Shown: positions 31,118 through 40,299, counted from the first letter of the stretch. The stretch: DNA of 64,000 nt from SIG440 sp045532055 (GCA_045532055.1 JAZSFF010000026.1:1-64000); one strand, 5' to 3'. The notes: generated by a model not told the origin, from the sequence alone. Program-made: numbers and translations.

Positions 31118-32724
31118 TACTTCGCCTCTCCCTTTTGCAAATTCTCAATTCCTCTGTACAAATCAAAGTATGTGGGTTTTATTTCACCCTCAATACGGTT
31201 GCTGTGGACCATTATCTGTTCTTCAAAGAACAGTCCTATCACCGGATTCAATTCTTTGAAATTCTTTACAAGATTGCCAAAGCCTTCTTCTACACCGGAA
31301 ATACTTGTTTTTTTCTTCAGGTTTTCTATGTTCAGGTTCATTTTGTCATCATTGAATCTGAACACATTGCCCTCATCAAGTATAAACGAAAACTTCAATT
31401 CCGGTGATACAATATAACTCCCTATAAAAATATCATAATCTCCGCTTTCAATGCATTGTGTGTATTCCTCATAATCAACACTTTGAAGGATTATTTTAAA
31501 GCCCATAGGTTCAAGACTTTTTTTAAGAAGTTCCGCCATACTCTTGCGGTATTCATTGTCCTCATTGAAGAGGACTTTAAATTCAGTTTTGTATTCTTTT
31601 TTCTCTGTCTGTCCTGAACTCTGCTCCGACTCATCGGTTTTTATGGTTTCCACCAGCTTTGTATAAACCCCGTCTGTCAATTTCCAGTCATTATCTCCCA
31701 TTATTTCTCTGGTGGCGTTTTTATTCAACGGGAACTCCATCTTATTCTCTCCGCAGATGTACCAATCCGGATGCACTGGTATACCCGCAGGTGTGGCATA
31801 CCCCATCATAACTTCGTCAATAATATTCTGACGGTCAATGCTGTATGAAATTGACTTTCTCACCTCAGGGAACTGCAACGCACCACTTTCATGATTTATA
31901 CCAAGAAAATGGAATATAGGTGTTTTCACTGACGTATATGATGCCGAAACAGGGTCGACAAATCTCCCCCAATTCATATCATCTGATATTGTCATGTCAA
32001 TACTGCCGGAACTGAACGCATAAAGGGCAGTATTGTTGTCAGGGAGCATTCTTACCACGATACAATCAGTCTCAGGTCTTCCTCCCCACCACTTCTTGTT
32101 GCGCACAAGGTAAAATACATTGCCTTCTCCCCTGTCTTCAAATTTATACGGACCTGTGCCTATTGGCTTATAGTTTGATGGATTTATTTCCCCACCCGAT
32201 TTTATAATTGGAAAGTATAAAAGGCTTACAAAGTTTGACCAAGGTTCCGTTAATTCAAGCTCCACTTCATATGGACTTAATTCTCTTGTGTTTTTTATAA
32301 ACGAAACATTGTATGAATATATGCTGTCTCCATTTGCCTTTATTTGATTTATGGTATAGAGTACGTCCTTTGCGTCAAAGGCTGCACCATCGTGCCACAT
32401 CACATCCTGACGCAGGGACAAAGTCCACTTCAAACCATCATCAGAAACTGACCAGTTTTCCGCCAGAGCCGCTTCCGGATAAAGGTTTTCAGGCAAAGAC
32501 ACCAACCCATCATACACAGCATTAAGCATATGGATATTAGACTGATTTTTGCTGAGTATAGGGCAAAGTGTGTCCGGCTTATACGAAAAAATGGAAATTT
32601 CCCCGCCTGACACCTGGACATTTTCCTTATTTTTGTTTGAAATGTTATTCTCTTTATTTTCACCACAGCCTGCTGTCATAAAAATCAACACAACCGACAT
32701 GATAAGAGCCAGTATCTTTTTCAC
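31117..32724 (-). CDS. peptide-type ABC substrate-binding lipoprotein (SBP family 5)
   Basis: A 535-residue extracytoplasmic binding protein of the OppA/DppA family. The signal peptide ends with M-T-A-G-C (lipobox, Cys20), followed by an Asn/Lys-rich linker. Family features include L-A-E-N-W-S-V-S-D-D-G-L-K-W-T-L near residue 90 and W-H-D-G-A-A-F-D-A-K-D-V. No permease or ATPase is adjacent, so it is an orphan receptor, which may deliver peptides to a transporter elsewhere or act in signalling. It starts 11 bases after pgeF and shares one base with dinB. Confidence 0.9.
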   Translation of the reverse strand: MKKILALIMSVVLIFMTAGCGENKENNISNKNKENVQVSGGEISIFSYKPDTLCPILSKNQSNIHMLNAVYDGLVSLPENLYPEAALAENWSVSDDGLKWTLSLRQDVMWHDGAAFDAKDVLYTINQIKANGDSIYSYNVSFIKNTRELSPYEVELELTEPWSNFVSLLYFPIIKSGGEINPSNYKPIGTGPYKFEDRGEGNVFYLVRNKKWWGGRPETDCIVVRMLPDNNTALYAFSSGSIDMTISDDMNWGRFVDPVSASYTSVKTPIFHFLGINHESGALQFPEVRKSISYSIDRQNIIDEVMMGYATPAGIPVHPDWYICGENKMEFPLNKNATREIMGDNDWKLTDGVYTKLVETIKTDESEQSSGQTEKKEYKTEFKVLFNEDNEYRKSMAELLKKSLEPMGFKIILQSVDYEEYTQCIESGDYDIFIGSYIVSPELKFSFILDEGNVFRFNDDKMNLNIENLKKKTSISGVEEGFGNLVKNFKELNPVIGLFFEEQIMVHSNRIEGEIKPTYFDLYRGIENLQKGEAK

Positions 32725-32735
32725 TTAATTCACCT

Positions 32736-33524
32736 TTAATCCTTAATCATTATAAAAGCGCCCATTCTTCCGGTAGAGTCTTTATGAACACGGTAAGAAT
32801 AAAGCATATCGTTGTTACATATTGTACAAAGTCTTAAAACATCAATATTTTCCCTTTTGATTCCGCAACCTTCCAGAATATCCATGTTTGCTTTCCACAA
32901 ATCCACTTTGAATTTATCATCGTACTTTGCAACAAATCTTTCATCAAATTGCAGTGCCACTTCTTCACCCGTCTCAAAACAACATGGACCTATGGATGGG
33001 CCTATGGCAACTTTTATGTTTGCAGGGTCGGCACCAAATCTTGACGCCATAATTCCAACAGCATTTCTGGTTATACCCGCCACTGTTCCACGCCATCCCG
33101 AATGAACAGCAGCAACAACTCCCACATTAGAATCAGCAAGAAGAACAGGCACGCAATCCGCATAATAAACCACCAATGGCAGATTTTTTATATTGGTTAC
33201 CAGTCCATCCACATCCCGAATATCACTTTCACAACTTACGCCCTTGCCCGCATCTTCTTCTGTTATAATCTTTATATTTGCCGAATGGGTTTGATTGCCG
33301 GCAGTTATTTTCTCAAAAGCAAACCCCATATCCTCTGCCACAAGGAAATAATTTGCTCTTACGGATTCAAAGTTATCTCCACAGCGAAATCCCAGATTAA
33401 GCCCTTCTATGTTGCCCCTGCTTTCACCGCCGCATCTGGTTGTAAAACAATGGGTTATGCCCTCGATTTCTTCAAGTAAATCACTTTTAAAATAGACTCT
33501 GTCAGCAAATTGTTCTTTCTTCAT
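32736..33524 (-). CDS. pgeF: peptidoglycan editing factor / multicopper-laccase-fold purine enzyme (YfiH family)
   Basis: A 262-residue member of the PgeF/YfiH/LACC1 family. Members have been described both as correcting mis-incorporated residues in wall precursors and as zinc-dependent purine nucleoside enzymes. The metal ligands are visible: Q-T-H-S (His near 80), A-D-C-V-P-V-L (Cys near 125) and V-H-S-G-W-R-G (His near 142). ATG 33524 follows AAGGAGA. It lies 9 bases after ymdB on the same strand. Confidence 0.92.
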   Translation of the reverse strand: MKKEQFADRVYFKSDLLEEIEGITHCFTTRCGGESRGNIEGLNLGFRCGDNFESVRANYFLVAEDMGFAFEKITAGNQTHSANIKIITEEDAGKGVSCESDIRDVDGLVTNIKNLPLVVYYADCVPVLLADSNVGVVAAVHSGWRGTVAGITRNAVGIMASRFGADPANIKVAIGPSIGPCCFETGEEVALQFDERFVAKYDDKFKVDLWKANMDILEGCGIKRENIDVLRLCTICNNDMLYSYRVHKDSTGRMGAFIMIKD

Positions 33525-33533
33525 CTTTTCTCC

Positions 33534-34319
33534 TTAAATCTCTGTCGCGGAAAAATTTAATCGTTCAACACCTAAAACCTTTTTTGTTTTGTCATCTATT
33601 TCAAAGACGGCACCATTGAACCATACCTCACCCTCGGCTTTTTCAAACCTATATTTTTTGCGGGTATAGTACATATCTATTATAATCTCTTTTTTGACCC
33701 CAAGGATTGAGTCCCTGACCCCTGTCATTCCCAAATCGCTTATATATCCCGTACCACCGGGCAAAAGACGTTCATCAGCTGTTTGGACATGGGTATGGGT
33801 ACCAAAAACCACTGCCACCTTGCCGTCAAAATAGTTGCCAAATGCCAGTTTTTCACTTGTTGTTTCTGCATGGAAATCAACTATTATTATGTCTGCTTTA
33901 TTTTCCATTTCTTTTATTGCTTTTTCTGTTGCTCTGAACGGGCAATCAACAGCATCCATATTGATTCTGCCTATGGCATTGATAACACCAATCCTTATAT
34001 ATCCCAAATCGTCAACAAAGTAACCCGATCCCTCTGTCTCTGATGGAAAATTGGCAGGTCTTATTACCTGCGGAATATCAGAGAGCACCTGGGCATATTC
34101 ACGATTGGCAAAGGTATGATTTCCCAATGTTATAACATCAACACCGCTGCGCAGCAATGTATTGGCTATATCAACAGTTATTCCGTTTGTTGCCGCGGCG
34201 TTCTCGCCGTTTGCAATACAATAATCTATATTATACTTCCTTTTTATTCTTCCTAAATTGTTATATATAAATTCACGTCCGTCTGACGCTACAATATCAC
34301 CTATTGCAAGAATTTTCAT
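33534..34319 (-). CDS. ymdB: YmdB-family metallophosphoesterase
   Basis: A 261-residue phosphodiesterase of the YmdB type, which hydrolyses 2',3'-cyclic nucleotides and, in Bacillus, influences biofilm and motility gene expression. Metal ligands appear as G-D-I-V (Asp8), N-G-E-N-A (about 37-41), G-N-H-T-F (about 66-70), V-D-F-H-A-E (about 148-153) and G-T-H-T-H-V-Q-T (about 173-180). It follows the rny region, and ymdB is also the neighbour of rny in Bacillus. ATG 34319 has GAGGAAAA upstream. Confidence 0.93.
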   Translation of the reverse strand: MKILAIGDIVASDGREFIYNNLGRIKRKYNIDYCIANGENAAATNGITVDIANTLLRSGVDVITLGNHTFANREYAQVLSDIPQVIRPANFPSETEGSGYFVDDLGYIRIGVINAIGRINMDAVDCPFRATEKAIKEMENKADIIIVDFHAETTSEKLAFGNYFDGKVAVVFGTHTHVQTADERLLPGGTGYISDLGMTGVRDSILGVKKEIIIDMYYTRKKYRFEKAEGEVWFNGAVFEIDDKTKKVLGVERLNFSATEI

Positions 34320-34347
34320 ATTTTGTTTTCCTCTTCTAAAATTTTTA

Positions 34348-34821
34348 CTACCAGTTTATACCTTTAATGCACACATAAATAGCAAAGCAAATACCGACAA
34401 CAAGCATAACAAACCCACCGATTTTGTTTGACAAGAAATAGTAATCCGAAATTTCTACATCGTCAATATTGTCAATACAAGTAAAATGTTGCAGTTTAAA
34501 CAAAAACTCCGCTTTAAATACACATAGATAGTATCCCAATAAAAGGAACAATGTAATAAAAGCAACCGGGAAAATCGGTCCATTTTCTATCACAAGCAAA
34601 ACATATGCAGGGATACATATGATACAGTAAACTACTATAGCCAGCCTGAGAAAAAGATGATGCCGTCTGTCACGCGTTTCCTCTTTTTTGAAAAATTCAT
34701 TTACCATATTTTCTGAATAATCTTCCGGTTCTGGGGCTATACCGCCTATGGAATTCATGCACTCCAAACAAAGCACAGCACTATCCGGATTTTGGGTCTG
34801 ACACCAAGGACAAATTTTCAT
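34348..34821 (-). CDS. zinc-ribbon membrane protein of unknown function
   Basis: A 157-residue protein that begins with a zinc ribbon (C-P-W-C at 4-7 and C-L-E-C at 18-21). An acidic linker and three or so hydrophobic segments follow (about 58-80, 84-104 and 135-153). ATG 34821 follows AAGGCGG. It lies between the rny terminator and ymdB. I do not recognise a described family, and its function is unknown. Confidence 0.75.
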   Translation of the reverse strand: MKICPWCQTQNPDSAVLCLECMNSIGGIAPEPEDYSENMVNEFFKKEETRDRRHHLFLRLAIVVYCIICIPAYVLLVIENGPIFPVAFITLFLLLGYYLCVFKAEFLFKLQHFTCIDNIDDVEISDYYFLSNKIGGFVMLVVGICFAIYVCIKGINW

Positions 34822-34847
34822 TGTTCAGCCGCCTTTCAAATTGACAG

Positions 34848-34873
34848 AAAAAGGCTGCAAAAAGCAGCCTTTT
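34848..34873 (-). terminator. terminator of rny
   Basis: A 10-bp stem AAAAGGCTGC / GCAGCCTTTT with a TTTTT loop and a following T-run on the minus strand, 20 bases beyond the rny stop. Confidence 0.85.
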
Positions 34874-34892
34874 CCATGGAGCTGTAGGCTCC

Positions 34893-36476
34893 TTACTTCG
34901 CATATTCAACTGTTCTGAGTTCACGAATAACATTGACTTTAATCTGTCCAGGATATTCCATTGAACTCTCAATCTTTTTAACAATATCCTTTGCCAAAAG
35001 GATTGTTTCGTCATCATTTACGTGGTCAGGCTTAACCATAATTCTCACTTCACGTCCAGCCTGGATTGCGAATGATTTTTCAACACCATCAAATGAATTT
35101 GCAATTTCTTCAAGTGCCTGAAGTCTCTTGATATACGACTCGATGTTTTCACGTCTTGCACCTGTTCTTGCTGCAGAAATAGTATCCGCCGCCTGAACAA
35201 GACATGCTACACATGAGTTAGGCTCCACATCGCCGTGGTGTGCCATAATAGCGTGGATAACCTTGTCGTTTTCCTTATACTTTTTGGCAACATCTGCACC
35301 GATTGTAACGTGTGAACCCTCAACTTCATGGTCAATCGCCTTACCAATATCATGAAGAAGTCCTGCACGTTTTGCCAGAGAAACATCAACACCAAGTTCT
35401 GCCGCCATAAGACCTGCAATGTGAGCTACCTCAACAGAATGTTTAAGAACATTCTGGCCATAACTTGTACGGTATTTAAGTCTACCCAGAAGTTTAATGA
35501 GTTCCGGATGGAGACCGTGAACACCTGTATCAAATGTAGCCTGTTCACCCTCCTGCTTGATTATAGCTTCAACTTCTTTTCTTGATTTTTCAACAGTTTC
35601 TTCAATACGTCCCGGATGAATTCTTCCGTCAACGATAAGTTTTTCAAGAGAAAGTCTTGCAATCTCACGCCTTACCGGGTCAAAACCTGAAAGAATAACA
35701 GCCTCGGGTGTATCGTCAATTATCAAATCAACACCAGTCAAGGTTTCAATTGATCGGATATTTCGACCCTCACGACCGATAATTCTGCCCTTCATTTCGT
35801 CATTAGGAAGCTGTACCACAGAAACCGTAGTCTCTGCAACCTGATCAGCAGCACAACGCTGAATTGCTCCTGTGATAATGTTTCTGGCTTTTGCATCAGC
35901 TTCTTCTTTTGCCTGTTCTTCGATACTCTTAATCAACAAAGCCGCGTCATGTCTTGCATCGATTTCAACCTGTTTAAGAAGCAAATCCTTTGCCTCTGCC
36001 ACAGAAAGTTCTGCAAGTTTCTCAAGCTGTGACATCTGAAGTTTCTTAACCTTTTCAACTTCTTCTTTAAGTTCATCAACCTCTGCCAGCTTATTCTGTA
36101 CCTGTTCTTCCTTTTTTTCAAGAACCTGAGTCTTTTTGTCAATGGCATCCTCTTTTTGCTGCACACGACGTTCCTGTCTTTGGAGCTCATTGCGTCTTTC
36201 CTTTATTTCTTTATCCAGTTCATTGCGTTCTTTATGTATTTCTTCCTTTGCTTCTAAAAGTCTTTCTTTTTTTGCATGTTCTGCATCTTTAACTGCTTTT
36301 GATTTTGCACCTTCAATAATCTTTTTTGCTTCTTCTTCTGCACTGTTTATCTTAAACTCGGCAACCTTTCTTCGATATGAATAACCGAATCTGAAAGCCA
36401 AGAACATTCCAATTATGGCAACAATAACAATACCTAAGATAACTGCTATTTGCATTCCGTCTATAATGGTAAACAC
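34893..36476 (-). CDS. rny: ribonuclease Y
   Basis: A 527-residue membrane-anchored endoribonuclease that starts mRNA decay. An N-terminal helix (about 9-30), a long charged coiled coil (about 40-190), a KH domain (G-R-I-I-G-R-E-G-R-N-I-R near 222-233) and an HD domain (H-S-V-E-V-A near 342, L-L-H-D-I-G-K near 364) are all present. The start is unusual. GTG 36476 directly abuts the only good ribosome site (AAGGGGG). ATG 36455 is 20 bases away from it. An ATT at 36467 sits at the ideal 8 bases. Coordinates give the longest option; the true N-terminus may be 3-7 residues shorter. Confidence 0.94.
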   Translation of the reverse strand: MFTIIDGMQIAVILGIVIVAIIGMFLAFRFGYSYRRKVAEFKINSAEEEAKKIIEGAKSKAVKDAEHAKKERLLEAKEEIHKERNELDKEIKERRNELQRQERRVQQKEDAIDKKTQVLEKKEEQVQNKLAEVDELKEEVEKVKKLQMSQLEKLAELSVAEAKDLLLKQVEIDARHDAALLIKSIEEQAKEEADAKARNIITGAIQRCAADQVAETTVSVVQLPNDEMKGRIIGREGRNIRSIETLTGVDLIIDDTPEAVILSGFDPVRREIARLSLEKLIVDGRIHPGRIEETVEKSRKEVEAIIKQEGEQATFDTGVHGLHPELIKLLGRLKYRTSYGQNVLKHSVEVAHIAGLMAAELGVDVSLAKRAGLLHDIGKAIDHEVEGSHVTIGADVAKKYKENDKVIHAIMAHHGDVEPNSCVACLVQAADTISAARTGARRENIESYIKRLQALEEIANSFDGVEKSFAIQAGREVRIMVKPDHVNDDETILLAKDIVKKIESSMEYPGQIKVNVIRELRTVEYAK

Positions 36477-36635
36477 CCCCTTATATCAAATTTGACGTCA
36501 TATCATAGATTATATCAATCTCTGGGTTTTTCGCCAGTGTTAACACCCGCAAAATACGGATGTAAAAGTTATGCAAAGAAATACATTAAAACAAACTGTA
36601 TATAAGAATTAACGCTTTAAAATACATACAATATA

Positions 36636-36664
36636 ATTCTAATAAATTTTCACCATTTTGTCAA
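36636..36664 (-). promoter_or_regulatory. promoter of rny
   Basis: Minus-strand TTGACA (36664-36659), a 17-base spacer and TAGAAT (36641-36636), giving a leader of about 150 bases. Confidence 0.75.
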
Positions 36665-36690
36665 GTGTTTTTAGTTAAATAGACACAAAA

Positions 36691-36714
36691 AAAGAGGTGC
36701 AAAATCACCTCTTT
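36691..36714 (-). terminator. terminator after rqcP
   Basis: A 9-bp stem AAAGAGGTG / CACCTCTTT with a 6-base loop, followed on the minus strand by a T-rich run. It lies 6 bases after the rqcP stop and ends the spoVB-like/mazG/rqcP unit. Confidence 0.85.
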
Positions 36715-36719
36715 GACTT

Positions 36720-36965
36720 TTACAGAGAAACCACTTCATAAAGCGTGGCTGCATCACTCTTGCCCACCTGTTCACGGACATCGGTTACCCTGACGTTGAG
36801 CACTCGACTCCCGAATCTTATTTCAATGATGTCTCCAACTTTCACATCATAAGACGCCTTGACAACCTTGCCGTTTACCGAAACTCTGCCGCCGTCACAT
36901 GCCTCATTAGCAATCGTACGTCTTTTTATGAGTCGTGAAACCTTTAAATATTTGTCCAGCCTCAT
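36720..36965 (-). CDS. rqcP: S4-domain RNA-binding protein RqcP
   Basis: An 81-residue protein made of a single S4 RNA-binding domain (R-L-D-K-Y-L-K-V-S-R-L-I-K-R-R at 2-16; V-N-G-K-V at 30-34). RqcP (YabO) works with RqcH in adding C-terminal Ala tails to stalled nascent chains on large ribosomal subunits. ATG 36965 has AAAGGAGAT upstream. The order flippase - mazG - rqcP matches yabM-yabN-yabO in Bacillus, supporting the assignment. RqcH is not in this window. Confidence 0.92.
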   Translation of the reverse strand: MRLDKYLKVSRLIKRRTIANEACDGGRVSVNGKVVKASYDVKVGDIIEIRFGSRVLNVRVTDVREQVGKSDAATLYEVVSL

Positions 36966-36979
36966 AAAGACATCTCCTT

Positions 36980-37669
36980 TCAGCCTTCGTATTTTGAATA
37001 TTCCTGAATAAAGGTTTCTATCTGGCGGTTTAATGCTGTTTCAGCATCAATTCCCATCTTTTTAGCCACAGAAACAGTCTCAAACAAAACCTTGCCGATG
37101 TATTTTTCTGCAATCTCAGGTTCGGTATTGCCAAGCATAACATTCAAAAGATTTGCAATGCTTTCTGCAGCAAAAACAGGCTCACTGAAAACATAACCGC
37201 CTTTTTCCGCCTTGCTTTGGATTTTCTGTGCACGCATCAGAGACGGGAGGTACTTTGAAACCTCTTCCATGTCCTGCGCAACAGTCTTTTGCCCTCTGTC
37301 ATCACGCTTTATCTGATTCCAGTTTGCAAGAACTTCGTTTGAATCCCTAACCTTTACATCTCCAAAAACGTGTGGGTGTCTGTGTATAAGTTTGCGACAA
37401 ACCGCATTAATTACATCATCAATGTTATACTCTCCTTTTTCCTTGCCTATCTGGGCATGAAAAACAACCTGCAAAAGCAAATCTCCGCTTTCGTCGGCAA
37501 CATTTTCCCAATCCTCATTGTCCAGGGTCTCAATAAGTTCATAGCCCTCTTCAATTATGGATTGTTTTATGCTTTGGTGGGTCTGTTCCATATCCCATGG
37601 ACATCCACCCTCACCTCTCAACTTTTTTACAATTTCAAGCAAGTCATCAAATTTATAATTCTTTTCCAT
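36980..37669 (-). CDS. mazG: nucleoside triphosphate pyrophosphohydrolase MazG
   Basis: A 229-residue all-alpha NTP pyrophosphohydrolase that clears abnormal or excess nucleoside triphosphates. G-G-C-P-W-D-M-E-Q-T-H (about 21-31) and the metal-binding E-x2-E ... E-x2-D pattern (E-E-G-Y-E-L near 40-46, D-E-S-G-D-L near 60-66) define the first domain. The second, partial repeat includes E-K-G-G-Y. It lacks the extra N-terminal methylase domain of Bacillus YabN. It is 14 bases from rqcP and 9 bases from the flippase gene, in one operon. Confidence 0.94.
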   Translation of the reverse strand: MEKNYKFDDLLEIVKKLRGEGGCPWDMEQTHQSIKQSIIEEGYELIETLDNEDWENVADESGDLLLQVVFHAQIGKEKGEYNIDDVINAVCRKLIHRHPHVFGDVKVRDSNEVLANWNQIKRDDRGQKTVAQDMEEVSKYLPSLMRAQKIQSKAEKGGYVFSEPVFAAESIANLLNVMLGNTEPEIAEKYIGKVLFETVSVAKKMGIDAETALNRQIETFIQEYSKYEG

Positions 37670-37678
37670 GATTTTCTC

Positions 37679-39388
37679 CTACAGTAACTTGTATTTTTCC
37701 AGCAATCCCGCAATTTTTTCACCTTTGGGCAAATTAAGCACGTCATCGCGTTTGAGAGCTTTGACAAGGATTACAGCAACAGCATAAACAACTACGCCAA
37801 CGCCTATTGCAGCAATTGTAACCAATCTTGAACCCGGCATAAGTGCCGACAAGGCATTATATACAACAGATACCACTGCACCCATAACCAACGCCGCACA
37901 CAGAGGCTTTATCGCTAAATCCATTATATTTATTCTTGCTTCAAGCATCCGCACTATACACACAAGATTAAGTACTGCAATTATTCCATAGCATGCAGCC
38001 GTGGCAATGGGGGCTGCATCTATTCCCCAGACGGGAATCAGTGTATAGTTCATAAATACCTTTACAACTCCGCCGATAAGCATGTTGAATACAGGATAAT
38101 AAACCTTTCCGTATGACTGAAGAACAGAGTTGCTCACAGAAACCAATGCCACAAAAGGCACAGCAAAGGCAAGTTTTTGCAAAAGATATCCCGCGTTTGC
38201 ATCACTGTACAAAAGTCTTAAAATAGGCGATGAAAGAACAAAAAATCCCATTGCGCAAGGAAGTGCAAACAGCATTGTTATTCTGAGAACACTTGCTGTC
38301 ATGCTCTGTGCTTGTTCCCGTTTTCTTTCCGCAAGCGCTGTTGATATTGCAGGGACTATACTCATGCTGATTCCCACAACAATGGTAAGTGGCAGATTGA
38401 ACATGGTCTGCGCCTGACCGGTATATACACCATAGAGGGAATTTGCTTTCTTTTGAAGAAGTGTGATACCCTTCCAACCTTCCTCTATTGCCTTGCCAAA
38501 AAACTCTGTGCCTTCCGCAAAGATATGCGCATATGAATCAAACACATCGGGGTTTACCACCAATCTGTTCATGATGGTAGCAAGGTCCACAAGGCTTGTG
38601 AGACTTGATACCGACGCACCGATAGTAATGGGAATTGCAATTTTTATAAGATTTTTTAGTATATCACTTCTGGGTCTTATACTTTGTCCCGGAACTGGTT
38701 TTATTCTTTTTTCTTTGCAACTGAATATAATCAACATCAGCACAAGTGCAAGAAGCGTACCCGACGTAACACCAAAAATTGCGCCCGTTGCAGAATACAT
38801 AGTTCTTGAATGTGCCGAAAACCCAGAACTTGTGCCCGGAATGTTTATTGCCATATTCATAAACACCATTGCTGCAACAATACCAATAAGTAATTTCGCA
38901 CTTGCCTCTACTACCTCAGAACCGGCTGTTGGGTACATATTCTGTTTACCCTGGAAATAACCGCGGTATGCAGATACTAGGGAAACAAAGAACACCCCCG
39001 GAGCAATCACCCTGATTCCCAGTGCAGAATCCGGATTGCCCAGAAATGCTGCCAAATTACCCGCAAACACATAAAGAACTGTACTTCCTATAAGGCCTAT
39101 AACTCCAAGTAAAAATGTTGCCGTCTGGAAAATACGCCTTGCGTCATATTCGTCGCCTCTGGCAATGCTCTCCGCCACCATTTTTGAGACAGCAATAGGG
39201 AATCCGGCAGTTGCAATAATAAACATGAATGTATAAATCTGGTATGCAACATTGAATATACCGCTTCCGTCTTCACCAATGAGGTTATAAAGTGGCACCT
39301 TGAAAAGTGCACCTATAATCTTAACCAACAGGTTTGCCCCAGCCAGAATCAACGCACCTTGCAAGAATTTTTTCTCCTTGTTCTTCAA
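37679..39388 (-). CDS. SpoVB/YabM-type polysaccharide flippase (MOP superfamily)
   Basis: A 569-residue integral membrane protein with about 14 helices, of the MATE/MOP flippase superfamily. The N-terminus Q-G-A-L-I-L-A-G-A-N-L-L-V-K-I-I-G-A matches the SpoVB/YabM/YtgP group, relatives of lipid II flippases. Paralogues act in spore cortex or wall precursor translocation; which lipid-linked substrate is used here is unknown. TTG 39388 is preceded by AAGGAGG with a 7-base gap. It heads the operon with mazG and rqcP, as yabM does in Bacillus. Confidence 0.9.
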   Translation of the reverse strand: MKNKEKKFLQGALILAGANLLVKIIGALFKVPLYNLIGEDGSGIFNVAYQIYTFMFIIATAGFPIAVSKMVAESIARGDEYDARRIFQTATFLLGVIGLIGSTVLYVFAGNLAAFLGNPDSALGIRVIAPGVFFVSLVSAYRGYFQGKQNMYPTAGSEVVEASAKLLIGIVAAMVFMNMAINIPGTSSGFSAHSRTMYSATGAIFGVTSGTLLALVLMLIIFSCKEKRIKPVPGQSIRPRSDILKNLIKIAIPITIGASVSSLTSLVDLATIMNRLVVNPDVFDSYAHIFAEGTEFFGKAIEEGWKGITLLQKKANSLYGVYTGQAQTMFNLPLTIVVGISMSIVPAISTALAERKREQAQSMTASVLRITMLFALPCAMGFFVLSSPILRLLYSDANAGYLLQKLAFAVPFVALVSVSNSVLQSYGKVYYPVFNMLIGGVVKVFMNYTLIPVWGIDAAPIATAACYGIIAVLNLVCIVRMLEARINIMDLAIKPLCAALVMGAVVSVVYNALSALMPGSRLVTIAAIGVGVVVYAVAVILVKALKRDDVLNLPKGEKIAGLLEKYKLL

Positions 39389-39467
39389 AGCGACGCCTCC
39401 TTGTCAACTATATAAATATAATACTTTCAAACCAAAACTACCGGCATCAAAGACGCCCACTCACAAT

Positions 39468-39496
39468 AGAATACTACAAAACCTGCAAAACGTCAA
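39468..39496 (-). promoter_or_regulatory. promoter of the SpoVB-like/mazG/rqcP operon
   Basis: Minus-strand TTGACG (39496-39491), a 17-base spacer and TATTCT (39473-39468). A hairpin at 39515-39541, just beyond the small membrane-protein gene, lies upstream. Confidence 0.65.
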
Positions 39497-39546
39497 GTCT
39501 TGCCTTTTATGTATATGTCTGCCAGTTTTCTTGACAGACATTGTTC

Positions 39547-39777
39547 TTACCTTTTTGCAATGGCACAGTCAAGGATTATTCCACCCAGTATAAACTGAAC
39601 AAACAGGCTAAATGACGCCTGAATAATATTTATGCAAAAAACTTCATTTGCATACCCTCCTATGCACCACTGATTATACTTGTATGCAAAAATTCCTATA
39701 AGAAGTACCCCAAGTGCTGTCTTTGTACCATAAGTCATCAACAGTCTTGAGGGCACAGACATCTTGTTTTTCAGCAT
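39547..39777 (-). CDS. small two-helix membrane protein of unknown function
   Basis: A 76-residue protein with a basic N-terminus (M-L-K-N-K-M-S-V-P-S-R) and two hydrophobic segments (about 16-33 and 47-70). ATG 39777 has AGGGGG eight bases upstream, whereas the longer open frame starting at 39798 has no ribosome site. A 9-bp hairpin without a good T-run lies after the stop. No family recognised. Size, topology and the ribosome site support a real gene. Confidence 0.65.
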   Translation of the reverse strand: MLKNKMSVPSRLLMTYGTKTALGVLLIGIFAYKYNQWCIGGYANEVFCINIIQASFSLFVQFILGGIILDCAIAKR

Positions 39778-39928
39778 AATCAAACCCCCTATTTCCAAAC
39801 ATAATTTACATTTAGGTTAACATAAAATCTTATAGTTTGCAACAATAACTCTTTTAATTCCATTTTTTCCTTGATTTTTCGGCATTTTTTAACAGTATTT
39901 GTTTTGTCGTTTTTTGTCGATGTAAACA

Positions 39929-39957
39929 TTGTGAAATTGTTTTAATCTAGCTATAAA
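39929..39957 (+). promoter_or_regulatory. promoter of the DUF6514-like gene
   Basis: TTGTGA (39929-39934), a 17-base spacer and TATAAA (39952-39957). Confidence 0.65.
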
Positions 39958-39975
39958 ATAAAAATATCCCTCAAA

Positions 39976-40016
39976 GCAAGGGGGCTACACTCCCTCTCAG
40001 GATTGGGTCCCCTTGC
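39976..40016 (+). promoter_or_regulatory. leader hairpin before the DUF6514-like gene
   Basis: GCAAGGGG (39976-39983) pairs perfectly with CCCCTTGC (40009-40016); CCC/GGG in the loop can add a second stem. The AGGAGG ribosome site follows 15 bases later. No T-run, so it is not an ordinary terminator. Confidence 0.55.
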
Positions 40017-40044
40017 ACCAAATCTAATTCAGGAGGCAAAACAA

Positions 40045-40299
40045 ATGGACAAAAACAGTTTTACCAAGCCCATAGCATCTGCCGATGGTATCAATTTCTA
40101 TGTAATCAGCAGTGATGCCACAGTTCCCCACCCCTTTGGAATTGCGGCAACTATGGACACTGACCCAATGGATTCCGCGGTCATCGAAAACATGTTTTTC
40201 ACACGTGAAGAAGCCGAAAAGTGTTGTTTATGGTTGGCTGATAATTCAGTTTTTCCCGTTACACTTTGCGATGTTCTAAGCAATCTGTATTGTATCTGA
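40045..40299 (+). CDS. small protein resembling DUF6514
   Basis: An 84-residue soluble protein. A Y-V-I-S-S-D strand is followed by Y/F-G-I-A-A-T and a C-terminal half with E-E-A-E-K-C-C-L-W-L-A-D-N-x-V-F-P-V-T-L-C-D-V-L. This layout resembles clostridial DUF6514 proteins, of unknown function. ATG 40045 follows AGGAGG with a 9-base gap; the open frame upstream to 40003 overlaps a leader hairpin and is not credible. The gene stands alone with its own promoter, hairpin leader and terminator. Confidence 0.75.
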   Translation: MDKNSFTKPIASADGINFYVISSDATVPHPFGIAATMDTDPMDSAVIENMFFTREEAEKCCLWLADNSVFPVTLCDVLSNLYCI

